From: JAJRXR01 sp041402005
GTDB taxonomy: Bacteria > Planctomycetota > Phycisphaerae > Phycisphaerales > UBA1924
Assembly (NCBI GenBank): GCA_041402005.1
Contig: JAWKTB010000003.1
Location: forward strand, 372,001-436,000
Length of the DNA: 64,000 nucleotides
Direction of reading: 5' to 3'
Below the pieces are notes generated by a model that was not told the origin of the DNA, searched no databases, and saw nothing but the letters and a program-made list of their open reading frames with translations. Shown one piece after another: positions 50,960-58,618 of this stretch (within the stretch, counting starts at the first letter, position 1; every line of letters starts with the position of its first letter). The position numbers were made by a program, and so were the translations under genes.

Positions 50960-51284
50960 GATGTGTTCCGCGGGGGAAGGAGACAGGGGAGGAGCGTATG
51001 GGGGGTGTCTCGACCCGGCCTCGGGCGAAGTGTCAAGGTTGCGTCAAGAACGCGCGAGTTCGCGCCCTGCAAATGTCAAGACGGCGCAAAGACTGTTGGG
51101 GCGACGAGCGTAAGTTGTCCGTGGCGGGGGCCTCTTCGTATTCGCGCGAGCTTTGCGCAACTCTCAAGGTTCCTTGATCGGTCGGGCGCCCGGGCGGGGG
51201 TAGTCTCTCTTCCCTCGCGTGGCGGGGGCGTGCGTCCGCACGCAGGACGAGAGAGATCAACTGAGAGAGATCGAGGAGTCAGAC
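50960..51284. other. Intergenic region with repeated CAAGGTT-like motifs
   Basis: No gene is seen in 325 bases between the divergent pseudopilin and lamin-tail genes. It is AT-richer than its surroundings. GTCAAGGTTGCG, GTCAAGACGGCGCAAAG and CTCAAGGTTCC are near repeats on the plus strand, and TTTGCGCAA lies among them. It should hold both promoters and perhaps a regulator's sites, but no consensus promoter stands out. Confidence 0.4.
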
Positions 51285-51935
51285 ATGAGCAAGGCGATCG
51301 TTTCCCTGCTGGGCGTCGCGGGGCTGTGCGCCGTCGCGTCGGCCGATCTGCAGATCACCGAGGCGTTCGTTGGCCTCGACGGCGAGGACGGGACCGCGGA
51401 CTGGTTCGAGGTCACGTGGACAGGCGTCGGCACGTTCGACACGGGCACGCTGTGGTACGACGACGACTCGGCGGACTTCGGCTCGGCCGTCCAGCTCTCG
51501 AGCATCATCCTGAACTCGGGCGACTCGGCGGTCTTCCTGATCGGTGGCGCGGGCGAGATCGCAACCTTCGCCTCCGTCTGGGGCGCGGGCGGGAACATCG
51601 GCCTGGCGACCGGCGGCGCGGGCCTCGGCCAGAGTGGCGACGCCGTCACCCTCTTCGACGGGGGCGGGACGCTCGTCGACGCGGTCAACACCGTTGGCGA
51701 CCATACCCTGAGCGGGTCGATGGTCTTCACGTTCCAGTACGACGACGCGGGCGTCCAGAGCGACTCCGTGCTCGGCGTGAACGGGGCGTACGAGTCGAAC
51801 CAGTTCTTCAACGACAACCTGGGCGTCGCCGGGGACATGATCAGCATCGTGGGCTCGCCGGCGAACCTGCCGACGCCCGGCGCGCTCGCCCTGCTGGGCC
51901 TGGGCGGGCTGACCGCGACGCGTCGTCGCCGCTGA
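51285..51935 (+). CDS. Secreted lamin-tail-domain protein with PEP-CTERM-like sorting end
   Basis: A 216-residue protein. Signal peptide about 1-20 (MSKAIVSLLGVAGLCAVASA). The body matches a lamin-tail domain: LQITEAFVGLDGEDGTADWF, IILNSGDSAVFLIGG, SGDAVTLFDGGGTLVDAVN. The end PTPGALALLGLGGLTATRRRR is a short hydrophobic segment followed by arginines, like PEP-CTERM/MYXO-type sorting signals. GAGGAG precedes ATG 51285. It differs from the window's other secreted proteins in using this end in place of the dockerin-like tail. Confidence 0.82.
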   Translation: MSKAIVSLLGVAGLCAVASADLQITEAFVGLDGEDGTADWFEVTWTGVGTFDTGTLWYDDDSADFGSAVQLSSIILNSGDSAVFLIGGAGEIATFASVWGAGGNIGLATGGAGLGQSGDAVTLFDGGGTLVDAVNTVGDHTLSGSMVFTFQYDDAGVQSDSVLGVNGAYESNQFFNDNLGVAGDMISIVGSPANLPTPGALALLGLGGLTATRRRR

Positions 51936-51966
51936 TCCTGCCAACGCAAGTCTTGAACTGACAAGG

Positions 51967-51993
51967 CCCCGGGCGTTTTGCCCGGGGTTTTCT
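51967..51993 (+). terminator. Rho-independent terminator
   Basis: CCCCGGGC and GCCCGGGG with loop GTTTT, followed by TTTTCTC, after the lamin-tail gene. Confidence 0.85.
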
Positions 51994-52131
51994 CGTTGGC
52001 GTCGGCCTTCGGCGGTGCAATCGGGGGCCCTCCCGGGGCGTTGGGCGGGCTTGGCGTGCCCCGCGACGCGGGGCCGGGTATCAATCCGTGCTGTCGAACT
52101 CAGTCCAGACCCAACACGAGGGAACGCAACC

Positions 52132-52836
52132 ATGACCCCGACCCGTCCATTGCTGGTGTCCGCGCTCGCGGTGTCCGTCCTTGTCGTGAGTGGGGTGATG
52201 GCCCAGCCCGGGTCGGGACGTCCTGCAGGCGGTGGGGGCGGGCAGCCCTTCAGCGCCGAGCGGTTCGTGGACCGCCTGATGGAGGCGGACGCGAACGGGG
52301 ACGGGAAGCTCACGCGCGAGGAGATGCCGGGTCGGTTCGGGGAGCAGGTGCTCGCGGAGGCGGACACGAACGGCGACCAGATGCTGGACCGAGAGGAGCT
52401 GACCAAGTACGCCGAGAAGCGGTTCGCCGAGCGCGGAGGTCCGCGTGTCGGCGGGCAAGGCGGCGGGCCCGGCGCGGGGTTCGAGGGTCAGATGCGTCGC
52501 GCGGGGAATGCGGCCAAGGCGCTGCGCGCCTCGGAGATGAACGCCGACACGCTCGAAGATGACCTGCGTCAGATCGGCGACCTCGAGGCGGCGCTGGTGA
52601 TGGCCAAGAGCGAGTCGGGGTCCGTGCAGATGTCGCCGCAGGCGAAGGAGAAGTTCGGCGACGACGAGGCCGCGTACCGCAAGGACATGCGCGAGGACTT
52701 GATCGAGGCGGTCACGACGGCGCTGGAGATCGAGCGGGCGCTGCTCGATGGGCGTCACGACGAGGCCCGCGCGAGCCTCGACAAGCTGCTCGGCGAGCGC
52801 GATGACGCGCACGACCTCTTCCAGAAAGACATCTGA
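52132..52836 (+). CDS. Secreted EF-hand protein with a cytochrome b562-like C-terminus
   Basis: A 234-residue protein. Signal peptide about 1-24. Two EF-hand loops: DANGDGKLTREE (53-64) and DTNGDQMLDREE (78-89). A Gly-rich linker follows, then a four-helix domain (about 130-234) that aligns with cytochrome b562: EMNADTLEDDLRQIGDLEAA at the start and GRHDEARASLDKLLGERDDA then H227 near the end. M136 and H227 lie where b562 has its haem ligands Met7 and His102, 91 residues apart against 95. Calcium and haem could both bind. The b562 part is inference from pattern. Confidence 0.72.
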   Translation: MTPTRPLLVSALAVSVLVVSGVMAQPGSGRPAGGGGGQPFSAERFVDRLMEADANGDGKLTREEMPGRFGEQVLAEADTNGDQMLDREELTKYAEKRFAERGGPRVGGQGGGPGAGFEGQMRRAGNAAKALRASEMNADTLEDDLRQIGDLEAALVMAKSESGSVQMSPQAKEKFGDDEAAYRKDMREDLIEAVTTALEIERALLDGRHDEARASLDKLLGERDDAHDLFQKDI

Positions 52837-52839
52837 GCG

Positions 52840-53670
52840 TCAGGGCGCGAGCAGCGGGAGCAGACCGCGGCTGATCGCCGAGGCCAGCGCGAGCGACGCG
52901 ATCGAACCCGCCGACAGGACCGAGGCGCGGGTGAGGCTCGCGGTCTCGGAGGCGTAGTTCGTGTCGGCGATGATCGAGAGGGCGCCCCCGAGATCGCGGA
53001 GGGCGTCGGAGGTCGCGTGCAGGCCCGGGGCGATCGCGTGAGACTGGAAGGCGCCCAGCTCGCCCCGGCGCGTCGCCAGGTCGTCCTGGGCGGCGGCGAT
53101 GATCTGCTGGGCGAGCTCGGGGTTGGCGTTCAGGTCGGCCGAGCCCCCCGAGGCGACGTCGGCGAGGGAGTAGATCTCGCCGTCGATCTCGATGACGCCG
53201 AGCGTGGTGCTGGAGAGTTCGTCGAGTCGGATCGAGTCATCGCCCGTTGAGATGACCGCGTCGCCATCGAAGACCGGCGTGGAGGCGAACTCGGTGGTCT
53301 GTCCGATACGGTCGACGCCCTGGACGATGGTGTCGAGTTCGAGCTGCATCGCGTCGAGCTCGTCGTCGGAGAGGGCGCCGGTGTTGGCGGCGGAGATGGT
53401 GAGGGCGTGGGCGTCGGCGAGCATGGAGGAGGCCTCGCCCAGGGCGCTGTCGGCGGTCGAGGCGTAGGCGTCGGCACGCTCGTACCCGCGCGACTGCGCG
53501 TCGAGGACGCTGAGCACCGCGCGGATGTTGGCCGCGACGATCATCCCGCTCGGGTTGTCCGCGGCGCGGTTGATCTGGAGGCCGGTCGACAGGCGCAGGA
53601 TCGACGTCGCCTGCGTATTAATGGCGGTGTCGAGCACGTGCAAAGAGAGGATGGGGTCGGTGGCGTACAT
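52840..53670 (-). CDS. Short flagellin-like protein
   Basis: A 276-residue protein. The N-terminus (SILRLSTGLQINRAADNPSG, about 23-42) is the conserved flagellin D0/D1 helix, and the C-terminus (ADTNYASETASLTRASVLSA then SLALASAISRGLLPLL) is its partner. Only about 100 residues lie between, so the outer D2/D3 domains are missing, as in minimal flagellins. It starts at ATG 53670. No other flagellar gene is in the window. It could build a filament, or be a diverged copy. Confidence 0.87.
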   Translation of the reverse strand: MYATDPILSLHVLDTAINTQATSILRLSTGLQINRAADNPSGMIVAANIRAVLSVLDAQSRGYERADAYASTADSALGEASSMLADAHALTISAANTGALSDDELDAMQLELDTIVQGVDRIGQTTEFASTPVFDGDAVISTGDDSIRLDELSSTTLGVIEIDGEIYSLADVASGGSADLNANPELAQQIIAAAQDDLATRRGELGAFQSHAIAPGLHATSDALRDLGGALSIIADTNYASETASLTRASVLSAGSIASLALASAISRGLLPLLAP

Positions 53671-53845
53671 GGGGCATCTCCCACCGGCGTAACCGTGCCT
53701 GAATGAAGGTGGGAAATGTGGCGCGGGTTCGCCGGGAGTCTCCCGGGGCGGCGCGTCGTCGTACGGGCGTGGGGCGTGTGGGAGCCCGGGCCACGACTTT
53801 TCGGACCCGGTCCGCCAGGCCAACTCCCGAGAAGTGTTGCTTGGG

Positions 53846-55186
53846 TCAGGCCTGCGATCTCGCCGTACGAGTCGGGGGGTGCGGGTTCCTAGTCGTGGGG
53901 TGGGTCGGGATCTCGATGCCGAGTTCCTTGAAGAGTTCGAGGAGAGAGCTGAACTTGTCGTAAGACGAGAACTCGGCGGCGCTGGAGCGGTCCACCCACG
54001 GCGGGTCGTACACGCAAAATGCGCGGACGAGCGTTTCCGTCAGCTCGAAAATACGGCGATAACGGCGCAGAGCAGGCTGGTCTGGGCCACTGAGTCTCCC
54101 GAGCAAGTGGTACGCGATCAGGCGGTCGTTGGGCGGCAACTGCACGCTCGGGCCCATGTGCAAGCGGAGGTCGTACAGCCATTTCACCACGCACGTCGCG
54201 CTGCCCTTGAGTCTTTTGTCATCCACATCGTCCACGAGCTGCTCGACACGAGCCATGAGCTTGTTGAGCGGGTCAATGCTTTTTCTGGTTTGCAGAGCCC
54301 GACGGTTGGCGCCCAGGTGGAGGCGGGTGGTGAGCAATAAGCACAAAGGCAGACCCAGCGCCAGCGTGGTGGCGGCGCCAGATAGCGAGGCGGTCTCCCG
54401 CGCGGGGTCGAGTAGCGCGAACACGCTGAGCCCGGAGGCAACGATCAGAACCGTCGCGTACGGAAAGCCCCAGCGCATCGCGGTGCGTCGGAGCCGTGAT
54501 TCGTACGAATGGGGGTCCATGGTGATGCGAGTGAGCGAGTCCATCGAATGCGCGTTCGCGAATTGGAGAGCCGAGAACCAGAGGATGAACGCGGTGTGCG
54601 CGATCACGACGATCAATGCGGCTGCGGCGGCAGTTGCGACGGCGTTTCCGATGCTGGGCGGGCATGCGGCGTACGCCGTTCCGCCTTCCAGGCAGATCAG
54701 CGCGAGGAGCACGCCGCGCCCCGGGTGGGTAAAGAAGAGGCGGATGACGAGGCCGAGGGTCGCCAGTGCCAGCATCTGGTGGAGATTGCTCAGATGCGGG
54801 CGCATCGCGCGACGCGTCCAAATCAAATGGGTGTAACTGTCCCAGACGGGTTCCAAGAAAAGATCATCCAGGGCACGGGCCAAGAATGAGCACGCGAGCG
54901 TACAAGACCCAATAATGCCAACCATCGTCCACACGGCCGGGTCATCGATTTGGAGCGGATCGTGCGGAGTGAGGATGACCACACCGATGATCGCGAGGAT
55001 GATGACGGCGTGCAGGATCGCCGGCAGGCACCGGAAGACGACCTCCTCGGACAGGGGACCCGAACGCACGGAATCGTGTTCGGTGTCCGAGCCGGTGACC
55101 TTGACCGCAGAGACCAGCGACGCGACCACGGCTCCGAGTGCGAGCGTGACCAGCACGGCGAGCGTCGTGACGGGGAGGACATGCAT
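53846..55186 (-). CDS. Multi-helix membrane protein, unknown
   Basis: A 446-residue protein from ATG 55184-55186; a GTG-type start 63 bases earlier is possible. Six to eight helices are spread over about 5-310 (TTLAVLVTLALGAVVASLVS; HAVIILAIIGVVILTPH; LGLPLCLLLTTRLHLGAN). The last 130 residues are soluble and helical (RVEQLVDDVDDKRLKGSATC; HLLGRLSGPDQPALRRYRRI). GC content is lower than in neighbours: 33 of 60 bases at 54241-54300 by my count. This suggests acquisition. No family is recognised. Confidence 0.72.
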   Translation of the reverse strand: MHVLPVTTLAVLVTLALGAVVASLVSAVKVTGSDTEHDSVRSGPLSEEVVFRCLPAILHAVIILAIIGVVILTPHDPLQIDDPAVWTMVGIIGSCTLACSFLARALDDLFLEPVWDSYTHLIWTRRAMRPHLSNLHQMLALATLGLVIRLFFTHPGRGVLLALICLEGGTAYAACPPSIGNAVATAAAAALIVVIAHTAFILWFSALQFANAHSMDSLTRITMDPHSYESRLRRTAMRWGFPYATVLIVASGLSVFALLDPARETASLSGAATTLALGLPLCLLLTTRLHLGANRRALQTRKSIDPLNKLMARVEQLVDDVDDKRLKGSATCVVKWLYDLRLHMGPSVQLPPNDRLIAYHLLGRLSGPDQPALRRYRRIFELTETLVRAFCVYDPPWVDRSSAAEFSSYDKFSSLLELFKELGIEIPTHPTTRNPHPPTRTARSQA

Positions 55187-55330
55187 CCGTCGTGCGTCTC
55201 CTGCGAGCACGCTACACGCGTGGACGCAGTCGCTCAACGGCGTCGGCACCCGTTGGGGGATTTGTCGTTGGGCCGACGCCCCTCGGGGAGGGAGCCGATT
55301 CCGGACGCCTTATCCGGACGCGGCGCATGA

Positions 55331-55358
55331 GAAAGCCCCGGGGCGACCCGGGGCTTTT
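55331..55358. terminator. Two-way terminator beside tRNA-Ala
   Basis: AAAGCCCCGGG and CCCGGGGCTTTT form a symmetric stem. It is downstream of tRNA-Ala on the minus strand and can also act on plus-strand transcripts. Confidence 0.8.
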
Positions 55359-55365
55359 CGTCGAG

Positions 55366-55439
55366 TGGAGGCGATCGGGCTCGAACCGACGACCTCTTCC
55401 ATGCCATGGAAGCGCTCTACCAGACTGAGCTACGCCCCC
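55366..55439 (-). tRNA. tRNA-Ala (anticodon GGC)
   Basis: A 74-base tRNA on the minus strand. Acceptor GGGGGCG pairs with CGCCTCC (one G-U), discriminator A. D arm TAGCTCAGTCTGGTAGAGC, anticodon stem CTTCC/GGAAG with loop ATGGCAT (anticodon GGC), and T arm with GTTCGAGCC. CCA is not encoded. Confidence 0.95.
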
Positions 55440-55709
55440 GACGTGTGACGTTGTCGTCCGGGCGGGCCCGGACGGAGCAATGGTAGGGTTCGGGCGGGGG
55501 GCGTCAAGACGGGCTGGGAGGTCTGGGGGGGAGGCGCCGCGGGGGCAGATCGGGCCGGGCGCGCGGCGTGGGGGGATGTTGGCGGGTGCGCCGGTCCGAG
55601 ATGTCGGGTGTGGTCGCGGTCACGGGCGGGGGAATGGGGTGTGGGCGGGTCGGGGTCGATACGAACGGCGCCGACGGCGCGATCCGCGCGGCGCGGAGGA
55701 GACCCCCGC

Positions 55710-55958
55710 ATGTCCCAAGACACGATCACGCAGCGTCTCGACGTGGTGCGCGCCAAGGCGTGGGTCATGGACCACGAGGGGCGCGTGCACGAGGACGCCC
55801 GGACGTGCGAGGGGGCCGCCCACGGGTGGGTGGACGCGCAGGGCGGGATCGGTCGGGTCGAGGCGGTGGACGGCACGCTCCCGGGCGCGGAAGTGCTCGA
55901 GGCGCTCGACGCGCGTTATCCGGGCGTGCGCTGGCTCGCCGAGCTCGGGCTCGTCTGA
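55710..55958 (+). CDS. Hypothetical small protein
   Basis: An 82-residue soluble protein from ATG 55710, with GGAGGAGA 9 bases upstream. It begins MSQDTITQRLDVVRAKAWVM and ends ARYPGVRWLAELGLV. No signal peptide, membrane segment or cysteine pair; a short beta-rich middle (AAHGWVDAQGGIGRVEAVDG) and helical end can be guessed. Its last 43 bases overlap the end of the convergent heptosyltransferase gene. No family recognised. Confidence 0.65.
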   Translation: MSQDTITQRLDVVRAKAWVMDHEGRVHEDARTCEGAAHGWVDAQGGIGRVEAVDGTLPGAEVLEALDARYPGVRWLAELGLV

Positions 55959-57073
55959 GCCAGCAGGCGGTCGCACGCCTCCAACACGGAATCCAACGAG
56001 ATACGCTCGATCGCGCAGCGCGCGGGGTGGTCGTTGGCCGACTCGCTCGGCGCGAGCGTTGGGTCGGCGACGAGGATGATCTCGCCCGGCGCTCCTGTGG
56101 AGATTGGGCGCACGGGGATGGTCGTCCAGCGCGGGTCGGTGGGGCCGAAGAGCGAGACGACGGGGACGCCGAGGGCGGCGCCGATGTGTCGCGGGCCGGT
56201 GTCGTTGGTCACGAGCAGTCGAGCGTCCGCGAGCAGGCCCTTGAGCGAGGCGAGCGTCCCGCCGAGGTCGGGCAGCGCGACAGGATCGGACTGTGCGGTT
56301 GCGGCGATGTGGGCGCACAGCTCGCGCTCGGCGGGGGAGCCGTTGATCAGGACGCGGAGGTCGTGCGCCCGGGCGAGATGGTCGGCAAGGGTGGCGAAGC
56401 GGTCGGCGGGCCAGCGCTTGGCGGGGTTGTTGGCGCCGGGGTTCAGGATCGCGTAGGGGACGCCCGGCGCGAGACCGGCACGAGCGAGGATCGCGTCAGA
56501 GGCGGCGCGGTCGTCGTCGGTGACCGCCAGTTCCATGTACACGTCGGGCGGGAGCACGAGCGGGGCGTGGGTGTTTGTGAGAGGTTGGTCTGGGGAAGGC
56601 GGGGGCGGCTCATCATCCGCAAGGACGGAGACGAGGCTCCAGTAGTAGTTGACGGCGGGGGTGATGGCCCACTCGCCCGAGTTTGTCTTTGGCGCAGGCA
56701 CGGGGTCGGTCAGGAGCAGACGTCTGGCGTCGCGGTCGTACCCGATGCGCCGCGGGATGCCGGCGACGCGCGCGGTCAACGCCGTGGAGAATGAGTTGGT
56801 GAGCAGGAGTGCGGTGTCGTAGCGACGGGGCCTGAGCTTGGCGGCGGCGTGCTTGGGGCCCATGACGCCGGCGCGGGCCTCGACGTGGATCTCGTCGAAG
56901 AGGTCGAGGCCAGAGAGGAGCTGGTCGATGCCGGGTCGTGCGAGCGCGCCGACGAAGGCGCCGGGGAGGGCGTGGCGCAGGCGTCGGAGGGCGGGTGTGG
57001 CCATGACCGCATCGCCGACCCAGGAGGGGAGGACGACGAGCAGGCGCAGGGGTTTGGCAGGAGGGGGAGGCAC
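55916..57073 (-). CDS. Heptosyltransferase (glycosyltransferase family 9)
   Basis: A 385-residue GT-B enzyme. LLVVLPSWVGDAVMATPALR (about 11-30) is the family opening and contains the acceptor-side Gly-Asp. NPGANNPAKRWPADRFATLA (about 210-229) and TNDTGPRHIGAALGVPVVSL (about 289-308) form the ADP-heptose-binding half. It should transfer heptose from ADP-heptose to the inner core of lipopolysaccharide, at the inner face of the inner membrane. The gmhB gene 162 bases upstream makes part of that donor. A palindromic repeat sits between the two. Confidence 0.88.
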   Translation of the reverse strand: MPPPPAKPLRLLVVLPSWVGDAVMATPALRRLRHALPGAFVGALARPGIDQLLSGLDLFDEIHVEARAGVMGPKHAAAKLRPRRYDTALLLTNSFSTALTARVAGIPRRIGYDRDARRLLLTDPVPAPKTNSGEWAITPAVNYYWSLVSVLADDEPPPPSPDQPLTNTHAPLVLPPDVYMELAVTDDDRAASDAILARAGLAPGVPYAILNPGANNPAKRWPADRFATLADHLARAHDLRVLINGSPAERELCAHIAATAQSDPVALPDLGGTLASLKGLLADARLLVTNDTGPRHIGAALGVPVVSLFGPTDPRWTTIPVRPISTGAPGEIILVADPTLAPSESANDHPARCAIERISLDSVLEACDRLLAQTSPSSASQRTPG

Positions 57074-57165
57074 GAGTAGGTGAGGGTACGGACGAGAGTG
57101 CGTGGGGGGACGCCGAGGCTGAGTCTGCGAAGCCGCGGGTTGAAGGCAAAGAGGGAGAGAGGAGG

Positions 57166-57206
57166 GATCCCCTCACCCGGCCCTTCCCCGGAGGGGAGAG
57201 GGAGGG
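57166..57206. repeat. CCCTCACCCCGGCC-type palindromic repeat, copy 4 (diverged)
   Basis: GATCCCCTCACCCGGCCC followed by TTCCCCGGAGGGGAGAGGGA is a looser copy of the repeats at 44.5 and 45.9 kb, in the same orientation. Confidence 0.7.
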
Positions 57207-57235
57207 AGGCGATGGGCTTAGACGCGGGGTGGGGA

Positions 57236-58123
57236 TCAGTCGGGGTCGGCGGCGGGCCAGAGGGCTTGGTCGAGCTTGGCGTGGGACCAGGCGTTGGTCA
57301 GGCGTCGGAGTTCGGCGAGGAAGCCGAGGGCGGCCAGTCGCGAGGCGGCGAGGGTCGCGGTCACGCTCGAGTCGGTGGCGGCAAGGTCGGTGAGCTCGAT
57401 GCCGGTGCGCTCGGCGATGGCGCGGGCGGTCGCGAGGACGGTCTCCTTCGTGCGCGCGTCGGCGAGGGGGCGCGCGTCGCGGGCGCGCAGGGTGACGGTC
57501 GTGGTCGGGCCCTTGGGTTTGTTGGCGGCGATGATTCGTCTGGCGGCGGAAGCGAGGTCGGGGAACTCGGCGTCTGGCCCGACCATGAGACACCGGTCGG
57601 GCGGTATCCCGGCGGCGACGGCGGCGTCAAGGTCGCGGCGCTTGTCGCCGACCGCCCATGAGCGCGCCGGGTCGAGCGCCAGCTCGGCGCAGGCGGACTC
57701 GATCATGCCCGGGTTGGGCTTGCGCCACCGGCTCTCTTCGTTGAATGGCGGGACGACGCCCCGGGGATGATGAGGGGCGGCGTAGAAGGCGTCGATGAGC
57801 GTGGGGCGGAGCGCGGGGGGGATGCTCGTGTCGATCGGGGCGTCGTCTGGAGTGAGCAGCTCGCGCAGGCGGTCGTTGCAGGCGTCGACGTCGGCGAGCG
57901 AACCGCCTCCACGCGCGACGCCGCCCTGGTTGGTGACGACGACGAGGGCGTAACCGGCGCGTTTGAGCGCGCGGCAGGCGTCGTGGGCGCCGGGGATCAG
58001 CGCCACGAACGCGGGGTCGAGGAGGTCGCCGGGCGTTCTGTGTCCCCAGGCGGCGTCGGGGAGATCGGCGTTCCGGTTGAGCGTGTCGTCGCGGTCGAGG
58101 AAGACGGCGGGGCGGGTTCGCAC
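57236..58123 (-). CDS. GmhB-like HAD phosphatase with C-terminal extension
   Basis: A 295-residue HAD-IIIA protein from GTG 58121-58123. Motif I is FLDRDDTLN with D10 and D12; the second motif is VVVTNQGGVARGG; the lysine is in WRKPNPGMIESAC; the last is AVGDKRRDLDAAVAAG. This fits D-glycero-D-manno-heptose 1,7-bisphosphate phosphatase (GmhB), a step to ADP-heptose. The first Asp of GmhB's DRDGTLN has Asp13 for Gly. About 90 extra residues follow the HAD domain (RARDARPLADARTKETVLAT; FLAELRRLTNAWSHAKLDQA), absent from ordinary GmhB. Confidence 0.85.
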   Translation of the reverse strand: MRTRPAVFLDRDDTLNRNADLPDAAWGHRTPGDLLDPAFVALIPGAHDACRALKRAGYALVVVTNQGGVARGGGSLADVDACNDRLRELLTPDDAPIDTSIPPALRPTLIDAFYAAPHHPRGVVPPFNEESRWRKPNPGMIESACAELALDPARSWAVGDKRRDLDAAVAAGIPPDRCLMVGPDAEFPDLASAARRIIAANKPKGPTTTVTLRARDARPLADARTKETVLATARAIAERTGIELTDLAATDSSVTATLAASRLAALGFLAELRRLTNAWSHAKLDQALWPAADPD

Positions 58124-58215
58124 GATGCAAGGGTATGGGCGGAAGATGAATCCTGTTTCACGGGCGAACCCGCGGGCGGATGTGAAGCTAGAGAATGGTT
58201 TGCGGAGGCCCAGAG

Positions 58216-58617
58216 ATGCGCGAAAAACCGCTCGGGCGTGCGGGGGAGGGGGGCCCCAGGGTGCTGATCGTGGACGAGAACACGTGCCCGGCGGACGACG
58301 TGGCGGAGGCGTCACGCGAGGCCGGGGCGCGGTGCGTGCGGATGCGCGGGAGCGGGGGCCTTCGCCTCGGGTTCGGTGGGGAGCTGGCGGAGGTGGCGGT
58401 GTGCGCGTGGCTTGGTGGTGAGGAGCGGCCCTGGCGCGCGGTGGACGAGGTGCGGGCCTCGGGGTTCCGTGGGGCGGTGGTGACGGTGCTCGACCGGGAC
58501 CGGGCGGAGGAAGCGACGTGCGCGCGGGCGCACGGCGTCGATGACGTCATGGTGCGCCCGGTGCATGTCGGCGACATGCGCTCGATGCTGTCGAGGTGGG
58601 CCCACTCGGGGCTGTGA
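58216..58617 (+). CDS. Receiver-like protein lacking the phosphoacceptor Asp
   Basis: A 133-residue CheY-like protein. ATG 58216 is favoured because GGAGG lies 7 bases upstream; ATG 58195 is possible. VLIVDENTCPADDVAEASRE (about 16-35) is the first strand and helix with an acidic residue. The third strand reads AEVAVCAWLGGEE, with Ala or Trp where the phosphorylated Asp should be, and the conserved Lys is Arg in VMVRPVH. It is thus probably not phosphorylated. It ends one base before the convergent PAS-LuxR gene. Confidence 0.75.
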   Translation: MREKPLGRAGEGGPRVLIVDENTCPADDVAEASREAGARCVRMRGSGGLRLGFGGELAEVAVCAWLGGEERPWRAVDEVRASGFRGAVVTVLDRDRAEEATCARAHGVDDVMVRPVHVGDMRSMLSRWAHSGL

Positions 58618-58618
58618 G

